A stretch of 54,498 nt of DNA from NCBI RefSeq assembly GCF_002095395.1, contig NZ_MJEI01000070.1, forward strand, positions 567-55,064, read 5' to 3'. Below are positions 34,740 through 45,471 of this stretch, piece after piece. The stretch comes from Williamsia sp. 1135 (GTDB lineage: Bacteria > Actinomycetota > Actinomycetes > Mycobacteriales > Mycobacteriaceae). The notes under the pieces were generated by a model that was not told where the DNA came from, did not search any database, and saw nothing but the letters and a program-made list of their open reading frames with translations. Each line of letters opens with the position of its first letter. Positions within the stretch are counted from its first letter, which is position 1. The position numbers were made by a program, and so were the translations under genes.

Positions 34740-36240
34740 GGTACTCACGCATCGCGATCTGGGCGGCCGCCTGCTCGCGGGCATCCAGGCGGCCGTAGAC
34801 GAAGGCGTCGGCGACCGAGATGCCGGAACCCCCGGCCAACTGAGCGAGGTGTTCGCGACTGACCTCGGCATCGTGGAAGTCGCCCAGTGCGGCCTGCTCC
34901 TGCTTGGCCTGCTTCGCGATCTTCCTGTACTTGTCGGTGCCCAGCCGGTCAGCCGAATCTGTGGTGTAACGCAACTGTTTTGCCCGTTTGCGAATGGTGT
35001 GCAACTGCTCGATCCACTCCGCGGACTCGACGGTGAGTCCTTCGAGCTTGCGCTGGGCCTTCCGAACCCGCTTGGCGCTGCGTGCCACCGCCTCGTCGAG
35101 GGCCTTCGTCGCAGTGAGATCGGAGTCGGGTCCGGGCTGTGGTTCGGCCACGGTGCTGTCGAGTTCGTTGAGCAAGTTGTAGTACCTGGTGGACCTGAGG
35201 TAATCGAGCACCACCTCGACCGTGGATCCACAGGTCCTGATCTGGTCGTCGACCAACGCCGCGATGATGGTCGCGGGCGCGGACTCACCTTCGAGCAGGT
35301 GGCGGTTGCGTTCGAGTTGCACCTCGGCGTCGCGCGCATCACCGAGAATGCCCGCCAAGTGCTTCAGCTCGCCTTCGAGGTGTCCGATCACGTCGCCGTG
35401 CAGAACTTCTGGGAACGACCGCAGGACGCTGCGAGCGCGCCGGGTCGCGACCCGCATCTGGTGCACCGAGTCAGGTGCGTCGACCCGCACCAGCGGGTCC
35501 TGGGCGATGAGATGGTCACGGTGTTCGGCGAGTTCTGCGATCACCAACTCGAGCGCAGACAACTTCTTCGCCGCCGACTTCTTGCCTCCGTGCCTCGTCG
35601 AGTCGCTGCCGGTCGGGGTCGGTCCGATGGCGCGAGCGAGTTTCGACGCACTCGACGCGGTACGGGCGCCGCTGCTGCGCAGCACCTTGTCCGCTGCCTT
35701 CAGCAACTTCTCGTCGCCTGCCACGAGTTCGAGTTCCCACTCGTTCCATGTCTGCGCGTGACCACCCGGCAACAGCGACTGGGTGGCGACGCTGTCCTCG
35801 CAGAGAACGGCGAGAACCTGGCCTGCCGAATCGTGCAGTTCGGTGATGCGGCGAACGGTCGAGATCGTGGCGATAGGGGACAGCCGTCGACCGCGTACAT
35901 GGACCTGGACATGGTCGGTGAGTTCGGTCGGGACCAATACCTCGGAGAAGGGATCGGCGGCCGTTTCCAATCCGACCTGCATCTCTCGGCGTCCGGGCCC
36001 TGCGGACGTCGCCGGGCGTTTGAGATGCCACCCCTCGTCGTGGCCGCCCTCGCGGCGTCGGAGGGTGATCTTGTTGCCCGCCAGATCGAGGGCGTCGGTG
36101 TCGTAGTAGGTGGCATCGAGATGCTCGACGACCGGACCGGTCACCGACTGCACCGCGTCGAGCACGGTGAGGTCCGGCACCGACGCGCCGGCGTTCAAGT
36201 CGTACTTGAGCTCGATCTCCAGGGCCTCGTGCGCGGTCAA
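34717..36240 (-). CDS. CYTH and CHAD domain protein
   Basis: 507 aa. Residues about 5-200 are a CYTH triphosphate tunnel domain (ExExK as EIELKY; RRREGGHDEGWHLKRP; EWELELVAG); residues about 225-500 are a helical, Arg/His-rich CHAD domain (VHQMRVATRRARSVLRSF; ARDAEVQLERN; LHTIRKRAKQLRY; DFHDAEVSREHLAQL). CYTH enzymes hydrolyse triphosphates and CHAD domains bind polyphosphate. TTG 36240 is preferred (AAAGGAC 7 nt before; starts right after the pip stop); TTG 36276 is an alternative. Corresponds to Rv2226. Confidence 0.88.
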   Translation of the reverse strand: MTAHEALEIELKYDLNAGASVPDLTVLDAVQSVTGPVVEHLDATYYDTDALDLAGNKITLRRREGGHDEGWHLKRPATSAGPGRREMQVGLETAADPFSEVLVPTELTDHVQVHVRGRRLSPIATISTVRRITELHDSAGQVLAVLCEDSVATQSLLPGGHAQTWNEWELELVAGDEKLLKAADKVLRSSGARTASSASKLARAIGPTPTGSDSTRHGGKKSAAKKLSALELVIAELAEHRDHLIAQDPLVRVDAPDSVHQMRVATRRARSVLRSFPEVLHGDVIGHLEGELKHLAGILGDARDAEVQLERNRHLLEGESAPATIIAALVDDQIRTCGSTVEVVLDYLRSTRYYNLLNELDSTVAEPQPGPDSDLTATKALDEAVARSAKRVRKAQRKLEGLTVESAEWIEQLHTIRKRAKQLRYTTDSADRLGTDKYRKIAKQAKQEQAALGDFHDAEVSREHLAQLAGGSGISVADAFVYGRLDAREQAAAQIAMREYLKAKSRL

Positions 36241-36241
36241 C

Positions 36242-37222
36242 TCAGTGTCCTTTCTCAGCGGCGGCAAGACCTGCAAAGCGGTCCGTCGCCTCGATCAGAT
36301 GATGGCGGATCCCGATCTCGAACGACGCATGACCGGCGTCGTCCACGATGTGCAGGTCGGCGATGGGCCACGCGCGGTGCAGGTCCCACGCGCTGCGTGC
36401 GGGGCACACCACGTCGTAGCGTCCCTGCACGATGACGCCGGGAATGTCTTTGATCAGAGGCGCATCGGCGAGTAGTTGTCCTTCGTCGAGGAAGCCGCGA
36501 TTGTAGAAGTAGTGGTTCTCGATTCCGGCGAACGCCAATGCGTACCGATCGGAGTCGGATCCGTCGTCGTCATCGGCCTGTGGCAGAAGGTAACTCGTCG
36601 ACTTCTCCCAGGTCGTCCAGGCCACTGCAGCACGGGTTGCCGCAACCGGGTCGCTGCCGGTGAGAAGTCGGTGGTACACCTCGACGAGATCACCCTCACG
36701 CTCGCCGGCCGGGATGGGTTCGAGATAGCCCTCCCAGAGGTCGGGGTAGATGTTGGCAGCGCCTCCGTTGTAATACCAGTCGATTTCGCTGCGGCGAAGC
36801 AGGAAGATCCCGCGTAGCACCAGCTCGGTGACCCGCTCGGGATGGCGTTGAGCGTAGGCGAGACCGAGGGTCGAGCCCCACGACCCGCCGAAGACCTGCC
36901 AGCGATCGATGGAGAACTCCGCGCGGAGCTTTTCCATGTCGGAGATCAGGTGGTCGGTGGTGTTGACCGAGAGGTCGGCACCGTCGGCGATGTGGGGCGT
37001 GGACTTACCGCAGCCGCGCTGGTCGAACAGAATGATCCGATACGCGTCGGGGTTGAAGAATCGCCGTTGGGCCGGCGCAGTGCCGCCGCCTGGTCCGCCG
37101 TGCACGAAGATCGCAGGCTTGCCGGCAGGGTTGCCGCTCTGTTCCCAGTAGATCTGTTGTCCGTCACCGACATCGAGGTGGCCGGCGGCAAAGGGCTCGA
37201 TCGGTGGATAGAAGTCACGCAT
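36242..37222 (-). CDS. pip: Proline iminopeptidase
   Basis: 326 aa alpha/beta hydrolase of the S33 family, releasing N-terminal proline from peptides. Oxyanion motif HGGPGGG at residues 41-47, DQRGCGKSTPH, nucleophile Ser114 in GGSWGS, and late Asp (GRYDVVCPA) and His (DDAGHASFE). The ATG at 37222 yields the standard MRDFYPPIEPF start; the frame runs on upstream only as shadow. It probably shares a transcript with the CYTH-CHAD gene (1 nt between stop and TTG). A hairpin separates it from panB upstream. Confidence 0.93.
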   Translation of the reverse strand: MRDFYPPIEPFAAGHLDVGDGQQIYWEQSGNPAGKPAIFVHGGPGGGTAPAQRRFFNPDAYRIILFDQRGCGKSTPHIADGADLSVNTTDHLISDMEKLRAEFSIDRWQVFGGSWGSTLGLAYAQRHPERVTELVLRGIFLLRRSEIDWYYNGGAANIYPDLWEGYLEPIPAGEREGDLVEVYHRLLTGSDPVAATRAAVAWTTWEKSTSYLLPQADDDDGSDSDRYALAFAGIENHYFYNRGFLDEGQLLADAPLIKDIPGVIVQGRYDVVCPARSAWDLHRAWPIADLHIVDDAGHASFEIGIRHHLIEATDRFAGLAAAEKGH

Positions 37223-37263
37223 GTGTCCACTATGCCCGTCCCGTGGCCCACGGACCCGAAAGT

Positions 37264-37314
37264 GGTGGGTTCCGGCGACGTCGAGCAGGGTGAATGCTCG
37301 CCAGAACCCACCAA
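37264..37314 (-). terminator. Hairpin after panB
   Basis: Perfect 10-bp arms TGGTGGGTTC (37264-37273) and GAACCCACCA (37305-37314) with an internal GAGCA/TGCTC stem, 15 nt beyond the panB stop on the minus strand. Confidence 0.6.
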
Positions 37315-37328
37315 GATCGGGCGTCGGA

Positions 37329-38195
37329 TCAGTAGCTGTGCTCGGGTCCCGGGAAGGTCCCGCGACGCACCTCGTCGTTGTATTGTTCTGCCGCGCGGCG
37401 CAACTCGCCGCCGACGTCGGCATACCGCTTGACGAATCTGGCGGTCTTGCCGTGGGTGAAACCGGCCATGTCCTGCCAGACGAGAACCTGGGCATCGGTT
37501 TCGTTGCCCGCGCCGATGCCGACCGTCGGGATGGTGAGCTTGCGGCTGATCTGGCCTGCGAGATCGGCGGGGACCATCTCCATGACAACGGCGAAGGCGC
37601 CCGCTTCCTGCACGGCGATCGCGTCGTTGATCAGCTGGTCACCGGCGTCGCCGCGGCCTTGCACCCGGAAGCCGCCGAGGCCGTTGACGCTCTGCGGGGT
37701 GAAGCCGATGTGGGCCATGACGGGGATACCGGCAGCGGTGAGGGTCGCGATCTGGTCGGCGACCCGTTCGCCACCTTCGAGCTTGACGGCGTGGGCGCCG
37801 CCTTCCTTGAAGAATCGGATGGAGGATTCGAGGGCCTGCTGCGGGCCCGCTTCGTAGCTGCCGAAGGGCAGGTCGGCGACGACCAGCGCGTGAGGGGCGC
37901 CCTTGACGACGCCACGGACGAGCGGAAGGAGTTCATCGATGCTGACGGGGATGGTGGTGTCGTACCCGTAGACGACGTTGGCGGCGGAGTCTCCGACGAG
38001 AAGGACCGGGATCTGTGCCTCGTCGAAGATCCGGGCACTGGAAAAATCGTAGGCGGTGAGCATGGACCACTTTTCGCCCTCGGCCTTCATCTGGGCGAGA
38101 TGGTGCACGCGGGTCACGCGGCGTCGGGGGGAATCGGCTGCGCCGGCCGAATCGTTTGCCGAATGCGCAGCACCATAAACCGAATTCTCAGACAT
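37329..38195 (-). CDS. panB: 3-methyl-2-oxobutanoate hydroxymethyltransferase
   Basis: 288 aa. First committed enzyme of pantothenate/CoA synthesis: transfers a hydroxymethyl group from 5,10-CH2-THF to alpha-ketoisovalerate. Motifs: [36 protein letters not shown] (Mg-binding Asp), [22 protein letters not shown] and [20 protein letters not shown]. About 25 hydrophilic residues precede the conserved start, as in mycobacterial PanB. It is divergent from the Hip1-like protease gene, the same arrangement as Rv2225/Rv2224c. Confidence 0.96.
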   Translation of the reverse strand: MSENSVYGAAHSANDSAGAADSPRRRVTRVHHLAQMKAEGEKWSMLTAYDFSSARIFDEAQIPVLLVGDSAANVVYGYDTTIPVSIDELLPLVRGVVKGAPHALVVADLPFGSYEAGPQQALESSIRFFKEGGAHAVKLEGGERVADQIATLTAAGIPVMAHIGFTPQSVNGLGGFRVQGRGDAGDQLINDAIAVQEAGAFAVVMEMVPADLAGQISRKLTIPTVGIGAGNETDAQVLVWQDMAGFTHGKTARFVKRYADVGGELRRAAEQYNDEVRRGTFPGPEHSY

Positions 38196-38361
38196 CGTTG
38201 TCTCTTTCGTGCCTCGAGTCCTGCGTCAGCAGGTACCCGGGTGGGTGGATGACCCCACCAGTGTGGCACCGGTATGGCTGCCGGGAAACAGCAGGTAGCT
38301 GTCGAATTTGTCACATCGGGGGACGTGTTCCGTGGACTGCGCCGGCGGGCCCCGTGGCACG

Positions 38362-39951
38362 ATGTGCCTGGTGAGCAGGCGAAGGCGACCGCGGGTGCGG
38401 CGATGGTTCGGCGTGATCGGTGCGGTGCTGGTGGTGATGGCGGGGACGGCCTGCACCGAGAGCGTCGACGGGCAGGCCGAGGATGCCACGTTCAGTGTCG
38501 GCGCCGGGCCGGCGCCGAACCTCGACCGATTCTACGGCCAGACGATCCGCTGGGAATCGTGTGCCGACTACGCCGACCAGGAGACGACCGGCTACCCGGA
38601 GGACCGCAGCGACTGCGCGACGATCACGGTGCCCGTCGACTACGAGAACCCCGACGGCGACGCCGCGGAGATCGCGATCTTCCGGGTCCGCGCGTCCGGT
38701 GACAAGGTGGGCTCGCTGCTGATGAATCCCGGTGGTCCCGGCGCGTCAGGAGTCGAGTTCATGGCCGGGCAGGCGCAGACTTTCGGCGCTCTCGATCTCG
38801 GGGAACGATTCGACCTGATCGGCTTCGATCCGCGAGGGATCGGCAAGTCGACGCCGCAGATCCGTTGTTTCACAGCGCAAGAGCGTGATGACGAGCGAGC
38901 CGAGACGTTGGTCGACATGAGCCCGGCCGGCATCGCGAAGATCGAGGCGGAGAACAAGGCAGACGCCGACAAGTGCGCGGAGCGGGTCGGTACGGACTTT
39001 CTCGCGCACGTCGGAACCGTCGACGTGGCGAAGGACCTGGACGTGCTGAGGGCGGCGCTCGGCGACGACCAGCTCAACTACCTCGGTTATTCCTATGGCA
39101 CCAGGATCGGATCTGCGTACGCCGAGCAGTTCCCGACCAAGGTCCGGGCGATGGTCAACGACGGTGCGGTCGATCCCTCGGCGAACCCGGTCGACGAGAA
39201 CATCCGGCAACTCGCCGGGTTCCAGTCGACGTTCGACGCGTTCGCGGCCGACTGCATCACGCGCGGCGGCTGTGCCCTCGGTGACGACCCAGCGACTGCG
39301 ACTACCCGGTTCCAGGAACTGACCAGACCACTGATCGACAAACCCGCGCCGACGTCGGACGGCCGTCCCCTGACCTACGACGACGCGATGACCGGTGTCG
39401 CACAGGCCATGTATTCGGGCGTGCTGTGGGAGCCCCTGCGGGAAGCGCTGACCGAACTCGCAGGCGGTCGCGGAGACACCCTGCTGCGATTGGCCGACCT
39501 CTACGAGGGACGCGACGCGGCCGGCGAATACAGCAACAGCTCGGACGCATTCACGGCGATCCGTTGCGTCGACGACCAGCGATTGACCGATCAGGCCGAG
39601 ATCGACCGGCTCGAGGTCGAGGGACGGCGCGCCGCGCCGTTCACCGATGACGGGCGCGGCACCGGCACGGGCGCGCGCGACGTATGCGCATTCTGGGCCG
39701 TACCGCCCACCAGCACGCCGCACGATCTGAACATCCCGAATCTGCCCACGACTGTTGTCATCTCGACAACCAACGACCCCGCGACCCCGTATCAGGCCGG
39801 TGTCGATCTCGCGGCGCAGTTGGGGGCCCGGCTCATCACATACGAGGGTGCTCAGCACACGGCGTCTCTGGAGGGTCACGAATGCGTCGACGACGCCGTC
39901 ACTGATTACTTCGTAAATCTCACCCTGCCGGACGAAGGCCTCAAATGCTGA
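38362..39951 (+). CDS. Secreted alpha/beta-hydrolase protease, Hip1/CaeA (TAP) type
   Basis: 529 aa. The N-terminus is Arg-rich and followed by a hydrophobic h-region and VMAGTAC, an imperfect lipobox, so a lipoprotein or exported protein is likely. TAP-family catalytic residues: Ser244 in GYSYGTRIG, Asp in NDPATPYQAG and His in GAQHTAS; the middle insertion forms the lid. Family members are tripeptidyl aminopeptidase-like; M. tuberculosis Hip1 (Rv2224c) cleaves GroEL2 at the envelope. ATG 38362 was chosen; GTG 38371 is an alternative. No clear RBS. Confidence 0.87.
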   Translation: MCLVSRRRRPRVRRWFGVIGAVLVVMAGTACTESVDGQAEDATFSVGAGPAPNLDRFYGQTIRWESCADYADQETTGYPEDRSDCATITVPVDYENPDGDAAEIAIFRVRASGDKVGSLLMNPGGPGASGVEFMAGQAQTFGALDLGERFDLIGFDPRGIGKSTPQIRCFTAQERDDERAETLVDMSPAGIAKIEAENKADADKCAERVGTDFLAHVGTVDVAKDLDVLRAALGDDQLNYLGYSYGTRIGSAYAEQFPTKVRAMVNDGAVDPSANPVDENIRQLAGFQSTFDAFAADCITRGGCALGDDPATATTRFQELTRPLIDKPAPTSDGRPLTYDDAMTGVAQAMYSGVLWEPLREALTELAGGRGDTLLRLADLYEGRDAAGEYSNSSDAFTAIRCVDDQRLTDQAEIDRLEVEGRRAAPFTDDGRGTGTGARDVCAFWAVPPTSTPHDLNIPNLPTTVVISTTNDPATPYQAGVDLAAQLGARLITYEGAQHTASLEGHECVDDAVTDYFVNLTLPDEGLKC

Positions 39952-39996
39952 GATTCTTGCCAGAAATGCCCTGGATATTCTGGTTGAAGCGCGCCC

Positions 39997-40012
39997 GTAA
40001 CATGCATTTAAC
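39997..40012 (+). promoter_or_regulatory. Possible GlnR-type half-site upstream of glnA2
   Basis: GTAAC-ATGCAT-TTAAC, 25 nt before the glnA2 ATG, partly fits the GlnR a-site/b-site spacing (GTnAC-N6-GaAAC). Only one a/b pair is visible and the b-site deviates, so it is a weak candidate for nitrogen control. Confidence 0.3.
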
Positions 40013-40036
40013 AGGGCGCTCCTAGGCTCCGATGTC

Positions 40037-41380
40037 ATGGATCGCCAAAAAGAATTCGTGCTCCGGACGCTCGAAGAGCGCGACATTCGTTTTGTTCGTC
40101 TGTGGTTCACCGACGTACTCGGATATCTGAAGTCGGTTGCCATCGCGCCGGCCGAGCTCGAAGGCGCTTTCGCCGAGGGCATCGGCTTCGACGGATCCGC
40201 CATCGAGGGCTTCTCGCGGGTCTCGGAGGCAGACACCATCGCCAAGCCCGACCCCTCGACCTTCCAGATCCTGCCGTGGACGACGAGCACGGGTCGGCAC
40301 CACTCCGCCAGGATGTTCTGCGACATCGTGATGCCCGACGGGGAACCGTCGTGGGCGGACTCGCGGCACGTGCTCCGCCGCCAGCTCAACAAGGCCGCCG
40401 ATCAGGGCTTCAGCTGCTACGTCCATCCCGAGATCGAGTTCTTCCTGCTCAAGAATCCGCCGACCACCGACGGTTCGATCCCGATCCCCGCCGACAACGG
40501 CGGTTACTTCGATCAGGCCGTCCACGACTCGGCACCGAACTTCCGTCGGCACGCCATCGAGGCCCTCGAGTCGATGGGCATCTCCGTCGAGTTCTCACAT
40601 CACGAGGGAGCGCCCGGCCAGCAGGAGATCGACCTCCGCTACGCCGACGCGCTGTCGATGGCCGACAACGTGATGACCTTCCGCTACGTGGTCAAAGAGG
40701 TCGCGATCGCGGAAAACGTCTGGGCGACGTTCATGCCGAAGCCTTTCAGTGAATACGCCGGATCGGCAATGCACACCCACATGAGCCTGTTCGAAGGCGA
40801 CACCAACGCGTTCCACAACCCGGACGATCCGATGGCGCTGTCGGACACCGGCAAGCAGTTCATCGCGGGCATCCTGCACCACGCCGACGAACTGAGCGCC
40901 ATCACCAACCAGTGGGTCAACAGCTACAAGCGCCTGATCCACGGTGGAGAGGCCCCGACAGCGGCCAGCTGGGGCGCGGCGAATCGTTCCGCGCTGATCC
41001 GGTTGCCGCTGTACACCCCGAACAAGGCGTCGTCGCGGCGTATCGAGGTCCGCAGCCCCGACTCGGCCTGCAACCCCTACCTGACCTTCGCGGTCCTGCT
41101 CGCTGCCGGCCTCAAGGGCATCAAAGAAGGGTACGAACTCCCCGAGCACGCCGAGGACGACGTCTTCTCGCTCACCTCGGCCGAGCGTCGGGCGATGGGC
41201 TACAAGGAACTACCGGGCTCTCTGGCTGAGGCGCTGACCAAGATGGAGAAGTCCGAACTGGTCGCCGAGGCGGTGGGCGAGCACGTCTTCGAGTACTTCC
41301 TGCGGAACAAGTGGGCGGAGTGGACCGAATACCGTAGCCACGTGACACCGTTCGAGCTGAAGAACTACCTCTCCCTGTAG
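40037..41380 (+). CDS. glnA2: Glutamine synthetase type I, GlnA2 group
   Basis: 447 aa. Beta-grasp domain about residues 15-100 (GIGFDGSAIEGF), catalytic domain with EIEFFLL, HHEGAPGQQEIDLRYADAL, GSAMHTHMSL and NKASSRRIEVRSPD. It makes glutamine from glutamate, ammonia and ATP. The segment that carries the adenylylated Tyr in GlnA1 (NLYDLPPEE) reads DDVFSLTSAE here, with Phe in place of Tyr, so GlnE control is not expected for this enzyme. It lies 102 nt upstream of glnE, as in M. tuberculosis (Rv2222c-Rv2221c). Confidence 0.95.
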   Translation: MDRQKEFVLRTLEERDIRFVRLWFTDVLGYLKSVAIAPAELEGAFAEGIGFDGSAIEGFSRVSEADTIAKPDPSTFQILPWTTSTGRHHSARMFCDIVMPDGEPSWADSRHVLRRQLNKAADQGFSCYVHPEIEFFLLKNPPTTDGSIPIPADNGGYFDQAVHDSAPNFRRHAIEALESMGISVEFSHHEGAPGQQEIDLRYADALSMADNVMTFRYVVKEVAIAENVWATFMPKPFSEYAGSAMHTHMSLFEGDTNAFHNPDDPMALSDTGKQFIAGILHHADELSAITNQWVNSYKRLIHGGEAPTAASWGAANRSALIRLPLYTPNKASSRRIEVRSPDSACNPYLTFAVLLAAGLKGIKEGYELPEHAEDDVFSLTSAERRAMGYKELPGSLAEALTKMEKSELVAEAVGEHVFEYFLRNKWAEWTEYRSHVTPFELKNYLSL

Positions 41381-41482
41381 TCGGTGCCTCCCATCTGATC
41401 TCTGCCTCCCGAGGCGGAATCAGTCCGGCCGGGTTGGTGGGTTGTTGGTGCTCGTCAGAACCAGCCCAGTACCTTTACAGCT

Positions 41483-44400
41483 GTGACACCACCTGCGTCC
41501 CGATCTCGCGTACCCGGCGTCGGCCGGTTGGGTCTTCTCGAGTCGACCGCTGCGAATGACCTGGCCACACTCGGCTGGAACGAAGAGAAGTGCGTAGACC
41601 TGCTGTGGTCGCTGTCGCGGGCACCCAGCGCGGACATCGCGTTGCGCGCGCTGGTCCGGTTGCGCTCGGCCGTGGGGCCCGACTGGAACGACATCGACGA
41701 CCTCCTGCGCACCGATCGACGGTTCCGCGGGCGGCTGTTCGCGGTGCTGGGATCCTCTACCGCACTGGGTGATCATCTGGTCGCCGAAACCCACGCGTGG
41801 CGGTTGCTGACCCGGGAAGACCTACTCGACGTCGCCGAAGTGCGGAGCACGATGCTGGGCGCGGTGTCGGCGCAGCCCGAAGCGGGCCACGAGGACAACG
41901 ACAATTTGATCTACCGGGCAGAACTGACCGGCCCCAAAGCCGTCATCGCGCTGCGACTGGCCTACCGCGACCTGCTCCTGCAGGTCGCTGCCCGGGATCT
42001 CGCACCCACCGTCGAGGACGAGCCCGTGCTGCGGTTCGGCGAGGTCAGCAACTTCTTGGCCGAGCTCGCCGACGCCGCACTCACCGCGGCGCTGGCGGTG
42101 GCGATCGCCGAGGTCTGCGGCGACAAACCGTTGACGGCCAGGCTTGCCGTCATCGCGATGGGCAAATGCGGTGCACGCGAACTCAATTACGTCAGCGACG
42201 TCGACGTCATCTTCGTCAGCGAACCGGCCGATGGCCAGACCAGCCGCATCGCGGGCGAGATGATGCGAGTCGGATCGATGGCGTTCTTCGAGGTCGACGC
42301 GGCGTTGCGACCGGAGGGCAAGGCCGGCGCGCTGACCCGCACCCTCGAGTCGCACCTGACCTACTACCGGCGCTGGGCCAAGACCTGGGAATTCCAGGCG
42401 TTGCTGAAGGCCCGCCCGATGACCGGCGACATGGAACTCGGACGCGCCTACGTCGATGCGGTGAGCCCGATGGTCTGGGAGGCCTCCGAGCGCGAGGACT
42501 TCGTCATCGACGTCCAGGCGATGCGTCGTCGCGTCGAGGAGATGCTGCCCGAAGACCTGCGCGAGCGCGAGATCAAGCTCGGCAGGGGCGGCCTGCGCGA
42601 TGTCGAGTTCGCGGTACAGCTCCTGCAGATGGTGCATGGCCGCGTGGACGAGACGCTTCGGGTGAAGAGCACGGTCGAGGCGCTGACGGTCTTACGTGAC
42701 GGCGGGTACATCGGTCGCGACGACGGTGCCAATCTTGTGGCCTCGTATGAGTTCTTACGCCTGCTCGAGCACTGCCTACAGCTCCAGCGGCTCAAACGGA
42801 CTCACACCCTGCCCGAGTTCGACGACATCGAGGCGATGCGGTGGCTCGCTCGTGCGGCACACATCCGGCCCACCGGCGACCTCGATGCGGGCGGCGTCCT
42901 ACGGGAAGAGATCCGCAGGCAATCCCACCGGGTCCGCCGCCTGCACGAGAAGTTGTTCTATCGGCCCCTGCTCGAGGCGGTGACCCGTTTCGACAAAGAC
43001 GAACTGCGACTGTCCGACACCTCGGCGATTCGCCGGCTGGGGGCCCTCGGTTACGGCAAACCGGACAACGCGCTCGGTCACCTCAAGGCACTCGTCTCCG
43101 AAGCGGGCCGAAAAGGTCAGATCCAGGAGCTGTTGCTCCCAACCTTGCTCGAATGGCTCAGCCGCACACCCGATCCCGACGCGGGGCTGCTGAACTACCG
43201 CAGGCTCTGTGATGCCGCGGCCGACCGGGACTGGTTCCTGCGACTGCTGCGCGACGAAGGCGTGGTCGCCGAACGGCTCATGACCGTACTCGGTACGTCG
43301 GCGTATGCGGCCGAGCTCCTCATGCGTTCGCCGGATGTGATCCGGCTGTACGCCGACGGGGCAAGGGGACCGAAGCTCGTCGAGGTCGATCCGCAGGACG
43401 TCGTGGGCGGCATGGTCGCCTCGGCCATCCGCCAGCGCGACCTCAAGGCGTCCATCTCGGTCGCGCGTTCACATCGGCGTTTCGAACTCGCCAGAGTCGC
43501 CTCCGCGGACATCCTCGGCATGCTCGACGTACCCGAGGTCTGCCGGGCCCTGTCGCTGGTCTGGGCCGGTGTGCTCAATGCTGCCCTGACGGTCGTCACG
43601 AACGCTTCTGTCGCCGAACGCGAATCGCCCGCGCCGGCCACGATGGCCGTGATCGGGATGGGTCGTCTCGGCGGCGGTGAACTCGGCTACGGTTCCGACG
43701 CCGACGTGCTCTTCGTCTGCGATCCCGTCGAGGGCGCCGATGAGGCCGAAGCCGTTCGCTGGGCCAACACCATCGCCGAGCGGGTGCGGTCGCTGCTCGG
43801 AACACCCAGCTCCGATCCGCCCCTCGAGGTCGACACCGGCCTGCGGCCGGAAGGGCGCAACGGACCGGTGGTGCGCACGTTGGCCGCCTACGCGGCGTAC
43901 TACCAGCAGTGGGCGCAGGCGTGGGAGATCCAGGCATTGTTGCGGGCACACCAGGTCGCGGGCGACGAAGACCTCGGAGTTGCGTTCCTGCACATGGCCG
44001 ACCAGATTCGGTACCCGGCTGGGGGAGTGTCCGCGGACGCGGTGCGCGAGATCCGCCGGATCAAGGCCAGGGTCGACTCGGAACGTTTGCCGCGCGGCGC
44101 CGATCCGGCCACCCACACCAAACTGGGTCGCGGCGGTCTGGCCGACGTCGAATGGACCGTGCAGTTGCTCCAATTGCGGCACGCGCACAGGTTGCAGTCG
44201 CTGCACAACACGTCGACGCTCCAATGCCTCGACGCGATCGGTTCGGCCGAGCTGCTGGCCCAGGACGACGTCCTCTTGCTGAAGGAGGCGTGGCTGACCG
44301 CAACCAAGGCGCGCAATGCGCTGGTTCTGGTGCGGGGCAAGCCGGTCGACCAACTACCTGCGCCCGGCAAGACCTTGCGAGCGGTGGCATTTGTCGCCGG

Positions 44401-44494
44401 CTGGCATGACGACGACTCGGGGGAGTTCCTGGACAACTACCTGCGGGTCACCCGCAGAGCCAAGGCAGTGGTCCTCAAGGTATTCGGCGGGTGA
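41483..44494 (+). CDS. glnE: Bifunctional glutamine synthetase adenylyltransferase/deadenylase
   Basis: 1003 aa from GTG 41483. Two homologous nucleotidyltransferase halves. The N-terminal (deadenylylating) one has [20 protein letters not shown] and the C-terminal (adenylylating) one [21 protein letters not shown], both with the GxDxD catalytic pair; each is followed by a GLRPEG/LRPEG and GRGGL segment. It adds or removes AMP on the regulatory Tyr of glutamine synthetase according to nitrogen supply. Full length and intact. Its stop overlaps the next gene's GTG (GTGA). Confidence 0.96.
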   Translation: MTPPASRSRVPGVGRLGLLESTAANDLATLGWNEEKCVDLLWSLSRAPSADIALRALVRLRSAVGPDWNDIDDLLRTDRRFRGRLFAVLGSSTALGDHLVAETHAWRLLTREDLLDVAEVRSTMLGAVSAQPEAGHEDNDNLIYRAELTGPKAVIALRLAYRDLLLQVAARDLAPTVEDEPVLRFGEVSNFLAELADAALTAALAVAIAEVCGDKPLTARLAVIAMGKCGARELNYVSDVDVIFVSEPADGQTSRIAGEMMRVGSMAFFEVDAALRPEGKAGALTRTLESHLTYYRRWAKTWEFQALLKARPMTGDMELGRAYVDAVSPMVWEASEREDFVIDVQAMRRRVEEMLPEDLREREIKLGRGGLRDVEFAVQLLQMVHGRVDETLRVKSTVEALTVLRDGGYIGRDDGANLVASYEFLRLLEHCLQLQRLKRTHTLPEFDDIEAMRWLARAAHIRPTGDLDAGGVLREEIRRQSHRVRRLHEKLFYRPLLEAVTRFDKDELRLSDTSAIRRLGALGYGKPDNALGHLKALVSEAGRKGQIQELLLPTLLEWLSRTPDPDAGLLNYRRLCDAAADRDWFLRLLRDEGVVAERLMTVLGTSAYAAELLMRSPDVIRLYADGARGPKLVEVDPQDVVGGMVASAIRQRDLKASISVARSHRRFELARVASADILGMLDVPEVCRALSLVWAGVLNAALTVVTNASVAERESPAPATMAVIGMGRLGGGELGYGSDADVLFVCDPVEGADEAEAVRWANTIAERVRSLLGTPSSDPPLEVDTGLRPEGRNGPVVRTLAAYAAYYQQWAQAWEIQALLRAHQVAGDEDLGVAFLHMADQIRYPAGGVSADAVREIRRIKARVDSERLPRGADPATHTKLGRGGLADVEWTVQLLQLRHAHRLQSLHNTSTLQCLDAIGSAELLAQDDVLLLKEAWLTATKARNALVLVRGKPVDQLPAPGKTLRAVAFVAGWHDDDSGEFLDNYLRVTRRAKAVVLKVFGG

Positions 44495-45471
44495 AGCAGC
44501 GTCTCGCTCAGCGCGGAGCTGCCTTCAAAGTCTTCTACTTCATCGCGGTCGTGCTGGGGTGGGCGTTGCTCGCCGCGGTCATCGTCGCGATCTGGTTGCA
44601 CTACTACCCCGGCAAAGGTCGCGCGTCGACGGCATTCGCCAGCGCGGTGCCATGGCTACTGCTGGCCGCGATCCCGGCGGTGATCATCCTGGCCGTCACC
44701 CGGCGCTGGATCTCCACCGTGCTGGCGGTGATCCTCCTCGGCGTCGGGATCTGGACGCAGGCACCACTGCTCAAGGCCACCGACGCGCCCGCCGGCGAGC
44801 GGATCACCGTGGTCACATCGAACGTCACTCTGGGGGAGGGCAACGTCGATGATGTCGTCGCCGAAGTCGCATCGAGTGGTGCCGACCTGCTCACGGTGCA
44901 GGAGATCACTCCGGCGGCATTGGCCAGATTCGAGCAGACCGAACTCCGGAGCATGCTTCCCTATGAGTTCGTGGTGCCGGACGACGGGGGCGTGGGCACC
45001 GGCATCTTCAGTCGCTTCCCGCTGCGTAATACCGCGGAGCTCAACGGTTTCGGTCTGAACAACCTGCGAGCGGAGGTCGACTTGCCCGGTGCGTCGTCGA
45101 CCACCGTGTACGCGGTGCATCCCATTCCGCCGTACCCATACGACCCTGATCGATGGGTGGGGGAGATGAAGCGGCTGCGCCAGACCGTCCACTCCACGAC
45201 GACCGACCGGGTGATCGTCAGCGGCGATTTCAATTCGACTTGGGACCACGCCCAGTATCGAGCGTTGTTGGAGAACGGCTTTCGGGATGCCACCGAACAG
45301 TCCGGAGGCATGTGGAAGATGACCTACCCGGCCGATCGCACCTTTCCGCCGGTCATCGCGATCGACCACGTGATCTCCCGCGGTTTCGTCGCAGCAGACC
45401 TGAGGACCTTCGGCATAGGCGGTTCAGATCACCGCGGGCTGGTTGTCAGCCTTGCGCCGACAGGATCTTGA
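44491..45471 (+). CDS. Membrane-anchored endonuclease/exonuclease/phosphatase family protein
   Basis: 326 aa. Three TM helices within the first ~95 residues are followed by an EEP domain outside the membrane (about 105-326). The catalytic motifs are TVQEIT (Glu), SGDFNSTW (Asp/Asn) and GSDHRGLVV (His), all present. EEP proteins cleave phosphodiester bonds in nucleic acids, phospholipids or inositol phosphates; the membrane location favours a lipid or extracytoplasmic substrate. GTG start overlaps the glnE stop. The 3' end overlaps the convergent FKBP gene by 26 nt. Confidence 0.87.
   Translation: MKQRLAQRGAAFKVFYFIAVVLGWALLAAVIVAIWLHYYPGKGRASTAFASAVPWLLLAAIPAVIILAVTRRWISTVLAVILLGVGIWTQAPLLKATDAPAGERITVVTSNVTLGEGNVDDVVAEVASSGADLLTVQEITPAALARFEQTELRSMLPYEFVVPDDGGVGTGIFSRFPLRNTAELNGFGLNNLRAEVDLPGASSTTVYAVHPIPPYPYDPDRWVGEMKRLRQTVHSTTTDRVIVSGDFNSTWDHAQYRALLENGFRDATEQSGGMWKMTYPADRTFPPVIAIDHVISRGFVAADLRTFGIGGSDHRGLVVSLAPTGS

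Noticed and set aside
34687-36435. 582-codon plus-strand frame opposite CYTH-CHAD
   Set aside because: Composition typical of a shadow; CYTH and CHAD signatures are on the minus strand.
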